From: Eutreptiella sp. 'Long Island Sound 2002'
Taxonomy: Eukaryota > Euglenozoa > Euglenophyceae > Eutreptiales > Eutreptiaceae
Assembly: GCA_964036045.1 (NCBI GenBank)
Contig: OZ038385.1
Span: forward strand, 43,008,367-43,072,366
Direction: 5' to 3'
Length of the DNA: 64,000 bases
Shown: piece by piece, positions 31,703-45,457 of the stretch
Layout: every line of letters starts with the position of its first letter
How positions within the stretch are numbered: the first letter of the stretch is position 1
Position numbers and translations under genes: made by a program
Notes under the pieces: generated by a model
Seen by the model: the letters and a program-made list of their open reading frames with translations, nothing else
Told to the model about the DNA's origin: nothing
Database searches by the model: none

Positions 31703-34700
31703 TTCACCCAGTGCCACCACCTCGAAACCCCTTTTCAACTGCCCCCCATGCCCTCAAAACGCATTTCACCCAGTGCCACCACCTCAAACCCCCTTTTCAA
31801 CTGCCCCCATGCCCTCAACACACGTTTCACCCAGTGCCATCACCCCAAACCCCCTTTTCAACTGCCCCCATGCCCTCAACACACGTTTCACCCAGTGCCA
31901 TCACCTCAAACCCCCTTTTCAACTGCCCCCATGCCCTCAATACACATTTCACCAAGTGCCATCACCTCAAACCCCCTTTTCAACTTCCCCCATGCCCTCA
32001 ATACACATTTCACCCAGTGCCACCATCTCAAACCCCCTTTTCAACTGCCCCCATGCCATTAATACACATTTCACCCAGTGCCACCACCTCAAGGCCCCCC
32101 TTTTCAACTGCCCCCATGCCCTCAATACACATTTCACCCAGTGCCATCACCTCAAACCCCCCTTTCAACTGCCCCCATGCCCTCAATACACATTTCACCC
32201 AGTGCCACCACCTCCAAGCCCCTGTTCAACTGCCCCCATGACCTCAATACACATTTCACCCACTGCCACCACCTCCATGCCCCTTTTCAACTGCCCCTAT
32301 GCCCTCAACACACGTTTCACCCAGTGCCATCACCTCAAACCCCCTTTTCAACTGCCCCCCCTGCCCTCAAAACACATTTCACCCACTGCCACCACCTCCA
32401 AGCCCCTGTTCAACTGCCCCCATGCCATCAATACACATTTCACCCAGTGCCATCACCTCAAACCCCCTTTTCAACTGCCCCCATGCCCTCAATACACATT
32501 TCACCCAGTGCCACCACCTCAAGGCCCCCCTTTTCAACTGCCCCCCATGCCCTCAAAACACATTTCACCCACTGCCACCACCTCCAAGCCCCTGTTCAAC
32601 TGCCCCCATGCCCTCAATACACAGTTCACCCAGTGCCACCACCTCCAAGCCCCTGTTCAACTGCCCCCCATGCCCTCAAAACACATTTCACGCACTGCCA
32701 CCACCTCCAAGCCCCTGCTCAACTGCCCCCATGACCTCAATGCACATTTCACCCACTGCCACCACCTCCATGCCCCTTTTCAACTGCCCCCATGCCCTCA
32801 ACACACGTTTCACCCAGTGCCATCACCTCAAACCCCCTTTTCAACTGCCCCCATGCCCTCAATACACATTTCACCAAGTGCCATCACCTCAAACCCCCTT
32901 TTCAACTGCCCCCATGCCCTCAATACACATTTCACCCAATGCCACCATCTCAAACCCCCTTTTCAACTGCCCCCATGCCATCAAAACACATTTCACCAAG
33001 TGCCATCACCTCAAACCCCCTTTTCAACTGCCCCCATGACCTCAATACACATTTCACCCACTGCCACCACCTCCATGCCCCTTTTCAACTGCCCCCATGC
33101 CCTCAACACACGTTTCACCCAGTGCCATCACCTCAAACCCCCTTTTCAACTGCCCCCATGCCCTCAATACACATTTCACCAAGTGCCATCACCTCAAACC
33201 CCCTTTTCAACTGCCCCCATGCCCTCAATACACATTTCACCAAGTGCCATCACCTCAAACCCCCTTTTCAACTGCCCCCATGCCCTCAAAACACATTTCA
33301 CCCAGTGCCACCATCTCAAACCCCCTTTTCAACTGCCCCCATGCCCTCAACACACGTTTCACCCAGTGCCATCACCTCAAACCCCCTTTTCAACTGCCCC
33401 CATGCCCTCAATACACATTTCACCAAGTGCCATCACCTCCAAGCCCCTGTTCAACTGCCCCCATGACCTCAATACACATTTCACCCACTGCCACCACCTC
33501 CATGCCCCTTTTCAACTGCCCCCATGCCCTCAAAACACATTTCACCCACTGCCATCACCTCAAACCCCCTTTTCAACTGCCCCCATGCCCTCAAAACACA
33601 TTTCACCCACTGCCACCACCTCAAACCCCCTTTTCAACTGCCCCCATGCCCTCAATACACATTTCACCCAGTGCCACCACCTCAAGGCCCCCCTTTTCAA
33701 CTGCCCCCCATGCCCTCAAAACACATTTCACCCACCGCCACCACCTCCAAGCCCCTGTTCAACTGCCCCCATGCCATCAATACACATTTCACCCAGTGCC
33801 ATCACCTCAAACCCCCTTTTCAACTGCCCCCATGCCCTCAATACACATTTCACCCAGTGCCACCACCTCAAGGCCCCCCTTTTCAACTGCCCCCCATGCC
33901 CTCAAAACACATTTCACCCACTGCCACCACCTCCAAGCCCCTTTTCAACTGCCCCCATGCCCTCAAAACTCATTTCACCCAGTGCCACCACCTCCAAGCC
34001 CCTGTTCAACTGCCCCCCATGCCCTCAAAACACATTTCACCCACTGCCACCACCTCCATGCCCCTTTTCAACTGCCCCCATGACCTCAATACACATTTCA
34101 CCCACTGCCACCACCTCCATGCCCCTTTTCAACTGCCCCCCATGCCCTCAATACACGTTTCACCCAGTGCCATCACCTCCAAGCCCCTTTTCAACTGCCC
34201 CCATGCCCTCAATACACATTTCACCAAGTGCCATCACCTCAAACCCCCTTTTCAACTGCCCCCATGCCCTCAATACACATTTCACCCAATGCCACCATCT
34301 CAAACCCCCTTTTCAACTGCCCCCATGCCCTCAAAACACATTTCACCCACTGCCACCACCTCCAAGCCCCTGTTCAACTGCCCCCATGACCTCAATACAC
34401 ATTTCACCCACTACCACCACCTCCATGCCCCTTTTCAACTGCCCCCATGCCCTCAACACACGTTTCACCCAGTGCCATCACCTCAAACCCCCTGTTCAAC
34501 TGCCCCCATGCCCTCAATACACATTTCACCAAGTGCCACCATCTCAAACCCCCTTTTCAACTGCCCCCATGCCCTCAACACACGTTTCACCCAGTGCCAT
34601 CACCTCAAACCCCCTTTTCAACTGCCCCCCATGCCCTCAAAACACATTTCACCCACTGCCACCACCTCAAACCCCCTTTTCAACTGCCCCCATGCCCTCA

Positions 34701-35797
34701 ATACACATTTCACCCAGTGCCACCATCTCAAACCCCCTTTTCAACTGCCCCCCATGCCCTCAAAACACATTTCACCCACTGCCACCACCTCAAACCCCCT
34801 TTTCAACTGCCCCCATGCCCTCAATACACATTTCACCCAGTGCCACCACCTCAAGGCCCCCCTTTTCAACTGCCCCCCATGCCCTCAAAACACATTTCAC
34901 CCACTGCCACCACCTCCAAGCCCCTGTTCAACTGCCCCCATGACCTCAATACACATTTCACCCACTGCCACCACCTCCATGCCCCTTTTCAACTGCCCCC
35001 ATGCCCTCAACACACGTTTCACCCAGTGCCATCACCTCAAACCCCCTTTTCAACTGCCCCCATGCCCTCAATACACATTTCACCAAGTGCCATCACCTCA
35101 AACCCCCTTTTCAACTGCCCCCATGCCCTCAATACACATTTCACCCAGTGCCACCACCTCAAGGCCCCCCTTTTCAACTGCCCCCCATGCCCTCAATACA
35201 CATTTCACCAAGTGCCATCACCTCAAACCCCCTTTTCAACTGCCCCCATGCCCTCAATACACATTTCACCCAGTGCCATCACCTCAAACCCCCTTTTCAA
35301 CTGCCCCCATGCCCTCAATACACATTTCACCCAGTGCCACCACCTCCAAGCCCCTGTTCAACTGCCCCCCATGCCCTCAATACACATTTCACCCACTGCC
35401 ACCACCTCCAAGCCCCTGTTCAACTGCCCCCATGACCTCAATACACATTTCACCCACTGCCACCACCTCCATGCCCCTTTTCAACTGCCCCAATGCCCTC
35501 AACACACGTTTCACCCAGTGCCATCACCTCAAACCCCCTTTTCAACTGCCCCCATGCCCTCAATACACATTTCACCAAGTGCCATCACCTCAAACCCCCT
35601 TTTCAACTGCCCCCATGCCCTCAATACACATTTCACCCAATGCCACCATCTCAAACCCCCTTTTCAACTGCCCCCATGCCATCAAAACACATTTCACCAA
35701 GTGCCATCACCTCAAACCCCCTTTTCAACTGCCCCCATGACCTCAATACACATTTCACCCACTACCACCACCTCCATGCCCCTTTTCAACTGCCCCC

Positions 35798-36651
35798 ATG
35801 CCCTCAACACACGTTTCACCCAGTGCCATCACCTCAAACCCCCTTTTCAACTGCCCCCATGCCCTCAATACACATTTCACCAAGTGCCATCACCTCAAAC
35901 CCCCTTTTCAACTGCCCCCATGCCCTCAATACACATTTCACCAAGTGCCATCACCTCAAACCCCCTTTTCAACTGCCCCCATGCCCTCAAAACACATTTC
36001 ACCCAGTGCCACCATCTCAAACCCCCTTTTCAACTGCCCCCATGCCCTCAACACACGTTTCACCCAGTGCCATCACCTCAAACCCCCTTTTCAACTGCCC
36101 CCATGCCCTCAATACACATTTCACCAAGTGCCATCACCTCCAAGCCCCTGTTCAACTGCCCCCATGACCTCAATACACATTTCACCCACTGCCACCACCT
36201 CAAACCCCCTTTTCAACTGCCCCCATGCCCTCAACACACGTTTCACCCAGTGCCATCACCTCAAACCCCCTTTTCAACTGCCCCCATGCCCTCAATACAC
36301 ATTTCACCAAGTGCCATCACCTCAAACCCCCTTTTCAACTGCCCCCATGCCCTCAATACACATTTCACCAAGTGCCATCACCTCAAACCCCCTTTTCAAC
36401 TGCCCCCATGCCCTCAAAACACATTTCACCCAGTGCCACCATCTCAAACCCCCTTTTCAACTGCCCCCATGCCCTCAACACACGTTTCACCCAGTGCCAT
36501 CACCTCAAACCCCCTTTTCAACTGCCCCCATGCCCTCAATACACATTTCACCAAGTGCCATCACCTCCAAGCCCCTGTTCAACTGCCCCCATGACCTCAA
36601 TACACATTTCACCCACTGCCACCACCTCCATGCCCCTTTTCAACTGCCCCC
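35798..36651. repeat. 427-bp duplication (7 monomers) within the 61-bp array
   Basis: The monomer-variant order at 35798-36224 is repeated at 36225-36651. The same order also occurs at 33097, 2701 bp upstream of the first copy. Confidence 0.7.
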
Positions 36652-37761
36652 ATGCCCTCAACACACGTTTCACCCAGTGCCATCACCTCAAACCCCCTTT
36701 TCAACTGCCCCCCATGCCCTCAAAACACATTTCACCCACTGCCACCACCTCAAACCCCCTTTTCAACTGCCCCCATGCCCTCAATACACATTTCACCCAG
36801 TGCCACCACCTCAAGGCCCCCCTTTTCAACTGCCCCCCATGCCCTCAAAACACATTTCACCCACTGCCACCACCTCCAAGCCCCTGTTCAACTGCCCCCA
36901 TGCCATCAATACACATTTCACCCAGTGCCATCACCTCAAACCCCCTTTTCAACTGCCCCCATGCCCTCAATACACATTTCACCCAGTGCCACCACCTCAA
37001 GGCCCCCCTTTTCAACTGCCCCCCATGCCCTCAAAACGCATTTCACCCACTGCCACCACCTCCAAGCCCCTGTTCAACTGCCCCCATGCCATCAATACAC
37101 ATTTCACCCAGTGCCATCACCTCAAACCCCCTTTTCAACTGCCCCCATGCCCTCAATACACATTTCACCAAGTGCCATCACCTCCAAGCCCCTGTTCAAC
37201 TGCCCCCATGACCTCAATACACATTTCACCCACTGCCACCACCTCCAAGCCCCTGTTCAACTGCCCCCCATGCCCTCAAAACACATTTCACCCACTGCCA
37301 CCACCTCCAAGCCCCTGTTCAACTGCCCCCATGCCATCAATACACATTTCACCCAGTGCCATCACCTCAAACCCCCTTTTCAACTGCCCCCATGCCCTCA
37401 ATACACATTTCACCCAGTGCCACCACCTCAAGGCCCCCCTTTTCAACTGCCCCCCATGCCCTCAAAACGCATTTCACCCACTGCCACCACCTCCAAGCCC
37501 CTGTTCAACTGCCCCCATGACCTCAATACACATTTCACCCACTGCCACCACCTCCATGCCCCTTTTCAACTGCCCCCATGCCCTCAACACACGTTTCACC
37601 CAGTGCCATCACCTCAAACCCCCTTTTCAACTGCCCCCCATGCCCTCAAAACACATTTCACCCACTGCCACCACCTCCAAGCCCCTGTTCAACTGCCCCC
37701 ATGACCTCAATACACATTTCACCCACTGCCACCACCTCCATGCCCCTTTTCAACTGCCCCC

Positions 37762-40700
37762 ATGCCCTCAACACACGTTTCACCCAGTGCCATCACCTCA
37801 AACCCCCTTTTCAACTGCCCCCCATGCCCTCAAAACACATTTCACCCACTGCCACCACCTCAAACCCCCTTTTCAACTGCCCCCATGCCCTCAATACACA
37901 TTTCACCAAGTGCCATCACCTCAAACCCCCTTTTCAACTGCCCCCATGCCCTCAAAACACATTTCACCCAGTGCCACCATCTCAAACCCCCTTTTCAACT
38001 GCCCCCATGCCCTCAACACACGTTTCACCCAGTGCCATCACCTCAAACCCCCTTTTCAACTGCCCCCATGCCCTCAATACACATTTCACCAAGTGCCATC
38101 ACCTCCAAGCCCCTTTTCAACTGCCCCCATGACCTCAATACACATTTCACCCACTGCCACCACCTCCATGCCCCTTTTCAACTGCCCCCATGCCCTCAAC
38201 ACACGTTTCACCCACTGCCATCACCTCAAACCCCCTTTTCAACTGCCCCCCATGCCCTCAAAACACATTTCACCCACTGCCACCACCTCAAACCCCCTTT
38301 TCAACTGCCCCCATGCCCTCAATACACATTTCACCCAGTGCCACCACCTCAAGGCCCCCCTTTTCAACTGCCCCCCATGCCCTCAAAACACATTTCACCC
38401 ACTGCCACCACCTCCAAGCCCCTGTTCAACTGCCCCCATGCCATCAATACACATTTCACCCAGTGCCATCACCTCAAACCCCCTTTTCAACTGCCCCCAT
38501 GCCCTCAATACACATTTCACCCAGTGCCACCACCTCAATGCCCCCCTTTTCAACTGCCCCCCATGCCCTCAAAACACATTTCACCCACTGCCACCACCTC
38601 CAAGCCCCTGTTCAACTGCCCCCATGACCTCAATACACATTTCACCCACTGCCACCACCTCCATGCCCCTTTTCAACTGCCCCCATGCCCTCAACACACG
38701 TTTCACCCAGTGCCATCACCTCAAACCCCCTTTTCAACTGCCCCCCATGCCCTCAAAACACATTTCACCCACTGCCACCACCTCCAAGCCCCTGTTCAAC
38801 TGCCCCCAAGACCTCAATACACATTTCACCCAGTACCACCACCTCCATGCCCCTTTTCAACTGCCCCCATGCCCTCAACACACGTTTCACCCAGTGCCAT
38901 CACCTCAAACCCCCTTTTCAACTGCCCCCCATGTCCTCAAAACACATTTCACCCACTGCCACCACCTCAAACCCCCTTTTCAACTGCCCCCATGCCCTCA
39001 ATACACATTTCACCCAGTGCCACCACCTCAAGGCCCCCCTTTTCAACTGCCCCCCATGCCCTCAAAACACATTTCACCCACTGCCACGACCTCCAAGCCC
39101 CTGTTCAACCGCCCCCATGACCTCAATACACATTTCACCCACTGCCACCACCTCCATGCCCCTTTTCAACTGCCCCCATGCCCTCAACACACGTTTCACC
39201 CAGTGCCATCACCTCAAACCCCCTTTTCAACTGCCCCCATGCCCTCAATACACATTTCACCAAGTGCCATCACCTCAAACCCCCTTTTCAACTGCCCCCA
39301 TGACCTCAATACACATTTCACCCAATGCCACCATCTCAAACCCCCTTTTCAACTGCCCCCATGCCCTCAATACACATTTCACCCAGTGCCACCACCTCAA
39401 GGCCCCCCTTTTCAACTGCCCCCCATGCCCTCAATACACATTTCACCAAGTGCCATCACCTCAAACCCCCTTTTCAACTGCCCCCATGCCCTCAATACAC
39501 ATTTCACCAAGTGCCATCACCTCAAACCCCCTTTTCAACTGCCCCCATGCCCTCAATACACATTTCACCCAGTGCCATCACCTCAAACCCCCTTTTCAAC
39601 TGCCCCCATGCCCTCAATACACATTTCACCCACTGCCACCACCTCAAGGCCCCCCTTTTCAACTGCCCCCCATGCCCTCAAAACACATTTCACCCACTGC
39701 CACCACCTCCAAGCCCCTGTTCAACTGCCCCCATGACCTCAATACACATTTCACCCACTGCCACCACCTCCATGCCCCTTTTCAACTGCCCCCATGCCCT
39801 CAACACACGTTTCACCCAGTGCCATCACCTCAAACCCCCTTTTCAACTGCCCCCCATGCCCTCAAAACACATTTCACCCACTGCCACCACCTCCAAGCCC
39901 CTGTTCAACTGCCCCCATGACCTCAATACACATTTCACCCACTGCCACCACCTCAAGGCCCCCCTTTTCAACTGCCCCCATGCCCTCAACACACGTTTCA
40001 CCCAGTGCCATCACCTCAAACCCCCTTTTCAACTGCCCCCCATGCCCTCAAAACACATTTCACCCACTGCCACCACCTCAAACCCCCTTTTCAACTGCCC
40101 CCATGCCCTCAATACACATTTCACCAAGTGCCATCACCTCAAACCCCCTTTTCAACTGCCCCCATGCCCTCAAAACACATTTCACCCAGTGCCACCATCT
40201 CAAACCCCCTTTTCAACTGCCCCCATGCCCTCAACACACGTTTCACCCAGTGCCATCACCTCAAACCCCCTTTTCAACTGCCCCCATGCCCTCAATACAC
40301 ATTTCACCAAGTGCCATCACCTCCAAGCCCCTTTTCAACTGCCCCCATGACCTCAATACACATTTCACCCACTGCCACCACCTCCATGCCCCTTTTCAAC
40401 TGCCCCCATGCCCTCAACACACGTTTCACCCACTGCCATCACCTCAAACCCCCTTTTCAACTGCCCCCCATGCCCTCAAAACACATTTCACCCACTGCCA
40501 CCACCTCAAACCCCCTTTTCAACTGCCCCCATGCCCTCAATACACATTTCACCCAGTGCCACCACCTCAAGGCCCCCCTTTTCAACTGCCCCCCATGCCC
40601 TCAAAACACATTTCACCCACTGCCACCACCTCCAAGCCCCTGTTCAACTGCCCCCATGCCATCAATACACATTTCACCCAGTGCCATCACCTCAAACCCC

Positions 40701-42130
40701 CTTTTCAACTGCCCCCATGCCCTCAATACACATTTCACCCAGTGCCACCACCTCAACGCCCCCCTTTTCAACTGCCCCCCATGCCCTCAAAACACATTTC
40801 ACCCACTGCCACCACCTCCAAGCCCCTGTTCAACTGCCCCCATGACCTCAATACACATTTCACCCACTGCCACCACCTCCATGCCCCTTTTCAACTGCCC
40901 CCATGCCCTCAACACACGTTTCACCCAGTGCCATCACCTCAAACCCCCTTTTCAACTGCCCCCCATGCCCTCAAAACACATTTCACCCACTGCCACCACC
41001 TCCAAGCCCCTGTTCAACTGCCCCCAAGACCTCAATACACATTTCACCCAGTACCACCACCTCCATGCCCCTTTTCAACTGCCCCCATGCCCTCAACACA
41101 CGTTTCACCCAGTGCCATCACCTCAAACCCCCTTTTCAACTGCCCCCCATGTCCTCAAAACACATTTCACCCACTGCCACCACCTCAAACCCCCTTTTCA
41201 ACTGCCCCCATGCCCTCAATACACATTTCACCCAGTGCCACCACCTCAAGGCCCCCCTTTTCAACTGCCCCCCATGCCCTCAAAACACATTTCACCCACT
41301 GCCACCACCTCCAAGCCCCTGTTCAACTGCCGCCATGACCTCAATACACATTTCACCCACTGCCACCACCTCCATGCCCCTTTTCAACTGCCCCCATGCC
41401 CTCAACACACGTTTCACCCAGTGCCATCACCTCAAACCCCCTTTTCAACTGCCCCCATGCCCTCAATACACATTTCACCAAGTGCCATCACCTCAAACCC
41501 CCTTTTCAACTGCCCCCATGACCTCAATACACATTTCACCCAATGCCACCATCTCAAACCCCCTTTTCAACTGCCCCCATGCCCTCAATACACATTTCAC
41601 CCAGTGCCACCACCTCAAGGCCCCCCTTTTCAACTGCCCCCCATGCCCTCAATACACATTTCACCAAGTGCCATCACCTCAAACCCCCTTTTCAACTGCC
41701 CCCATGCCCTCAATACACATTTCACCAAGTGCCATCACCTCAAACCCCCTTTTCAACTGCCCCCATGCCCTCAATACACATTTCACCCAGTGCCATCACC
41801 TCAAACCCCCTTTTCAACTGCCCCCATGCCCTCAATACACATTTCACCCACTGCCACCACCTCAAGGCCCCCCTTTTCAACTGCCCCCCATGCCCTCAAA
41901 ACACATTTCACCCACTGCCACCACCTCCAAGCCCCTGTTCAACTGCCCCCATGACCTCAATACACATTTCACCCACTGCCACCACCTCCATGCCCCTTTT
42001 CAACTGCCCCCATGCCCTCAACACACGTTTCACCCAGTGCCATCACCTCAAACCCCCTTTTCAACTGCCCCCCATGCCCTCAAAACACATTTCACCCACT
42101 GCCACCACCTCCAAGCCCCTGTTCAACTGC
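37762..42130. repeat. 2218-bp tandem duplication (36 monomers)
   Basis: Variant order matches at an offset of 2218 bp for 37762/39980, 38190/40408, 38685/40903, 39325/41543 and 39794/42012. Copies differ by isolated substitutions, e.g. AATGCCCC at 38538 against AACGCCCC at 40756. Similarity ends near 42130. Confidence 0.85.
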
Positions 42131-45100
42131 CCCCATGCCATCAATACACATTTCACCCAGTGCCATCACCTCAAACCCCCTTTTCAACTGCCCCCATGCC
42201 CTCAATACACATTTCACCCAGTGCCATCACCTCAAACCCCCTTTTCAACTGCCCCCCATGCCCTCAAAACACATTTCACCCACTGCCACCACCTCCAAGC
42301 CCCTGTTCAACTGCCCCCATGCCCTCAATACACATTTCACCCAGTGCCACCACCTCCAAGCCCCTGTTCAACTGCCCCCCATGCCCTGAATACACATTTC
42401 ACCCACTGCCACCACCTCCAAGCCCCTGTTCAACTGCCCCCATGCCCTCAATACACATTTCACCCAATGCCACCATCTCAAACCCCCTTTTCAACTGCCC
42501 CCATGCCCTCAACACACGTTTCACCCAGTGCCATCACCTCAAACCCCCTTTTCAACTGCCCCCCATGCCCTCAATACACATTTCACCAAGTGCCACCACC
42601 TCCAAGCCCCTGTTCAACTGCCCCCATGCCATCAATACACATTTCACCCAGTGCCATCACCTCAAACCCCCTTTTCAACTGCCCCCATGCCCTCAATACA
42701 CATTTCACCAAGTGCCATCACCTCAAACCCCCTTTTCAACTGCCCCCATGCCCTCAATACACATTTCACCAAGTGCCATCACCTCAAACCCCCTTTTCAA
42801 CTGCCCCCATGCCCTCAAAACACATTTCACCCAGTGCCACCATCTCAAACCCCCTTTTCAACTGCCCCCATGCCCTCAACACACGTTTCACCCACTGCCA
42901 TCACCTCAAACCCCCTTTTCAACTGCCCCCCATGCCCTGAAAACACATTTCACCCACTGCCACCACCTCAAACCCCCTTTTCAACTGCCCCCATGCCCTC
43001 AATACACATTTCACCCAGTGCCACCACCTCAAGGCCCCCCTTTTCAACTGCCCCCCATGCCCTCAACACACGTTTCACCCAGTGCCATCACCTCAAACCC
43101 CCTTTTCAACTGCCCCCCATGCCCTCAAAACACATTTCACCCACTGCCACCACCTCAAACCCCCTTTTCAACTGCCCCCATGCCCTCAATACACATTTCA
43201 CCCAGTGCCACCACCTCAAGGCCCCCCTTTTCAACTGCCCCCCATGCCCTCAAAACACATTCCACCCACTGCCACCACCTCCAAGCCCCTGTTCAACCGC
43301 CCCCATGCCATCAATACACATTTCACCCAGTGCCACCACCTCCAAGCCCCTGTTCAACTGCCCCCCATGCCCTCAAAACACATTTCACCCACTGCCACCA
43401 CCTCCAAGCCCCTGTTCAACTGCCCCCATGACCTCAATACACATTTCACCCACTGCCACCACCTCCATGCCCCTCTTCAACTGCCCCCATGCCCTCAACA
43501 CACGTTTCACCCAGTGCCATCACCTCAAACCCCCTTTTCAACTGCCCCCATGCCCTCAATACACATTTCACCCAATGCCACCATCTCAAACCCCCTTTTC
43601 AACTGCCCCCATGCCATCAATACACATTTCACCTAGTGCCACCACCTCAAGGCCCCCCTTTTCAACTGCCCCCATGACCTCAATACACATTTCACCCACT
43701 GCCACCACCTCCATGCCCCTTTTCAACTGCCCCCATGCCCTCAACACACGTTTCACCCAGTGCCATCACCTCAAACCCCCTTTTCAACTGCCCCCCATGC
43801 CCTCAAAACACATTTCACCCACTGCCACCACCTCCAAGCCCCTGTTCAACTGCCCCCATGCCATCAATACACATTTCACCCAGTGCCATCACCTCAAACC
43901 CCCTTTTCAACTGCCCCCATGCCCTCAATACACATTTCACCCAGTGCCATCACCTCAAACCCCCTTTTCAACCGCCCCCCATGCCCTCAAAACACATTTC
44001 ACCCACTGCCACCACCTCCAAGCCCCTGTTCAACTGCCCCCATGCCCTCAATACACATTTCACCCAGTGCCACCACCTCCAAGCCCCTGTTCAACTGCCC
44101 CCCATGCCCTGAATACACATTTCACCCACTGCCACCACCTCCAAGCCCCTGTTCAACTGCCCCCATGCCCTCAATACACATTTCACCCAATGCCACCATC
44201 TCAAACCCCCTTTTCAACTGCCCCCATGCCCTCAACACACGTTTCACCCAGTGCCATCACCTCAAACCCCCTTTTCAACTGCCCCCCATGCCCTCAATAC
44301 ACATTTCACCAAGTGCCACCACCTCCAAGCCCCTGTTCAACTGCCCCCATGCCATCAATACACATTTCACCCAGTGCCATCACCTCAAACCCCCTTTTCA
44401 ACTGCCCCCATGACCTCAATACACATTTCACCAAGTGCCATCACCTCAAACCCCCTTTTCAACTGCCCCCATGCCCTCAATACACATTTCACCAAGTGCC
44501 ATCACCTCAAACCCCCTTTTCAACTGCCCCCATGCCCTCAAAACACATTTCACCCAGTGCCACCATCTCAAACCCCCTTTTGAACTGCCCCCATGCCCTC
44601 AACACACGTTTCACCCACTGCCATCACCTCAAACCCCCTTTTCAACTGCCCCCCATGCCCTGAAAACACATTTCACCCACTGCCACCACCTCAAACCCCC
44701 TTTTCAACTGCCCCCATGCCCTCAATACACATTTCACCCAGTGCCACCACCTCAAGGCCCCCCTTTTCAACTGCCCCCCATGCCCTCAACACACGTTTCA
44801 CCCAGTGCCATCACCTCAAACCCCCTTTTCAACTGCCCCCCATGCCCTCAAAACACATTTCACCCACTGCCACCACCTCAAACCCCCTTTTCAACTGCCC
44901 CCATGCCCTCAATACACATTTCACCCAGTGCCACCACCTCAAGGCCCCCCTTTTCAACTGCCCCCCATGCCCTCAAAACACATTTCACCCACTGCCACCA
45001 CCTCCAAGCCCCTGTTCAACCGCCCCCATGCCATCAATACACATTTCACCCAGTGCCACCACCTCCAAGCCCCTGTTCAACTGCCCCCCATGCCCTCAAA

Positions 45101-45457
45101 ACACATTTCACCCACTGCCACCACCTCCAAGCCCCTGTTCAACTGCCCCCATGACCTCAATACACATTTCACCCACTGCCACCACCTCCATGCCCCTCTT
45201 CAACTGCCCCCATGCCCTCAACACACGTTTCACCCAGTGCCATCACCTCAAACCCCCTTTTCAACTGCCCCCATGCCCTCAATACACATTTCACCCAATG
45301 CCACCATCTCAAACCCCCTTTTCAACTGCCCCCATGCCATCAATACACATTTCACCTAGTGCCACCACCTCAAGGCCCCCCTTTTCAACTGCCCCCATGC
45401 CCTCAATACACATTTCACCCAGTGCCATCACCTCAAACCCCCTTTTCAACTGCCCCC
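42012..45457. repeat. 1723-bp tandem duplication (28 monomers)
   Basis: Variant order matches at an offset of 1723 bp for 42012/43735, 42528/44251, 43082/44805 and 43489/45212. It starts where the 2218-bp duplication ends. Confidence 0.85.
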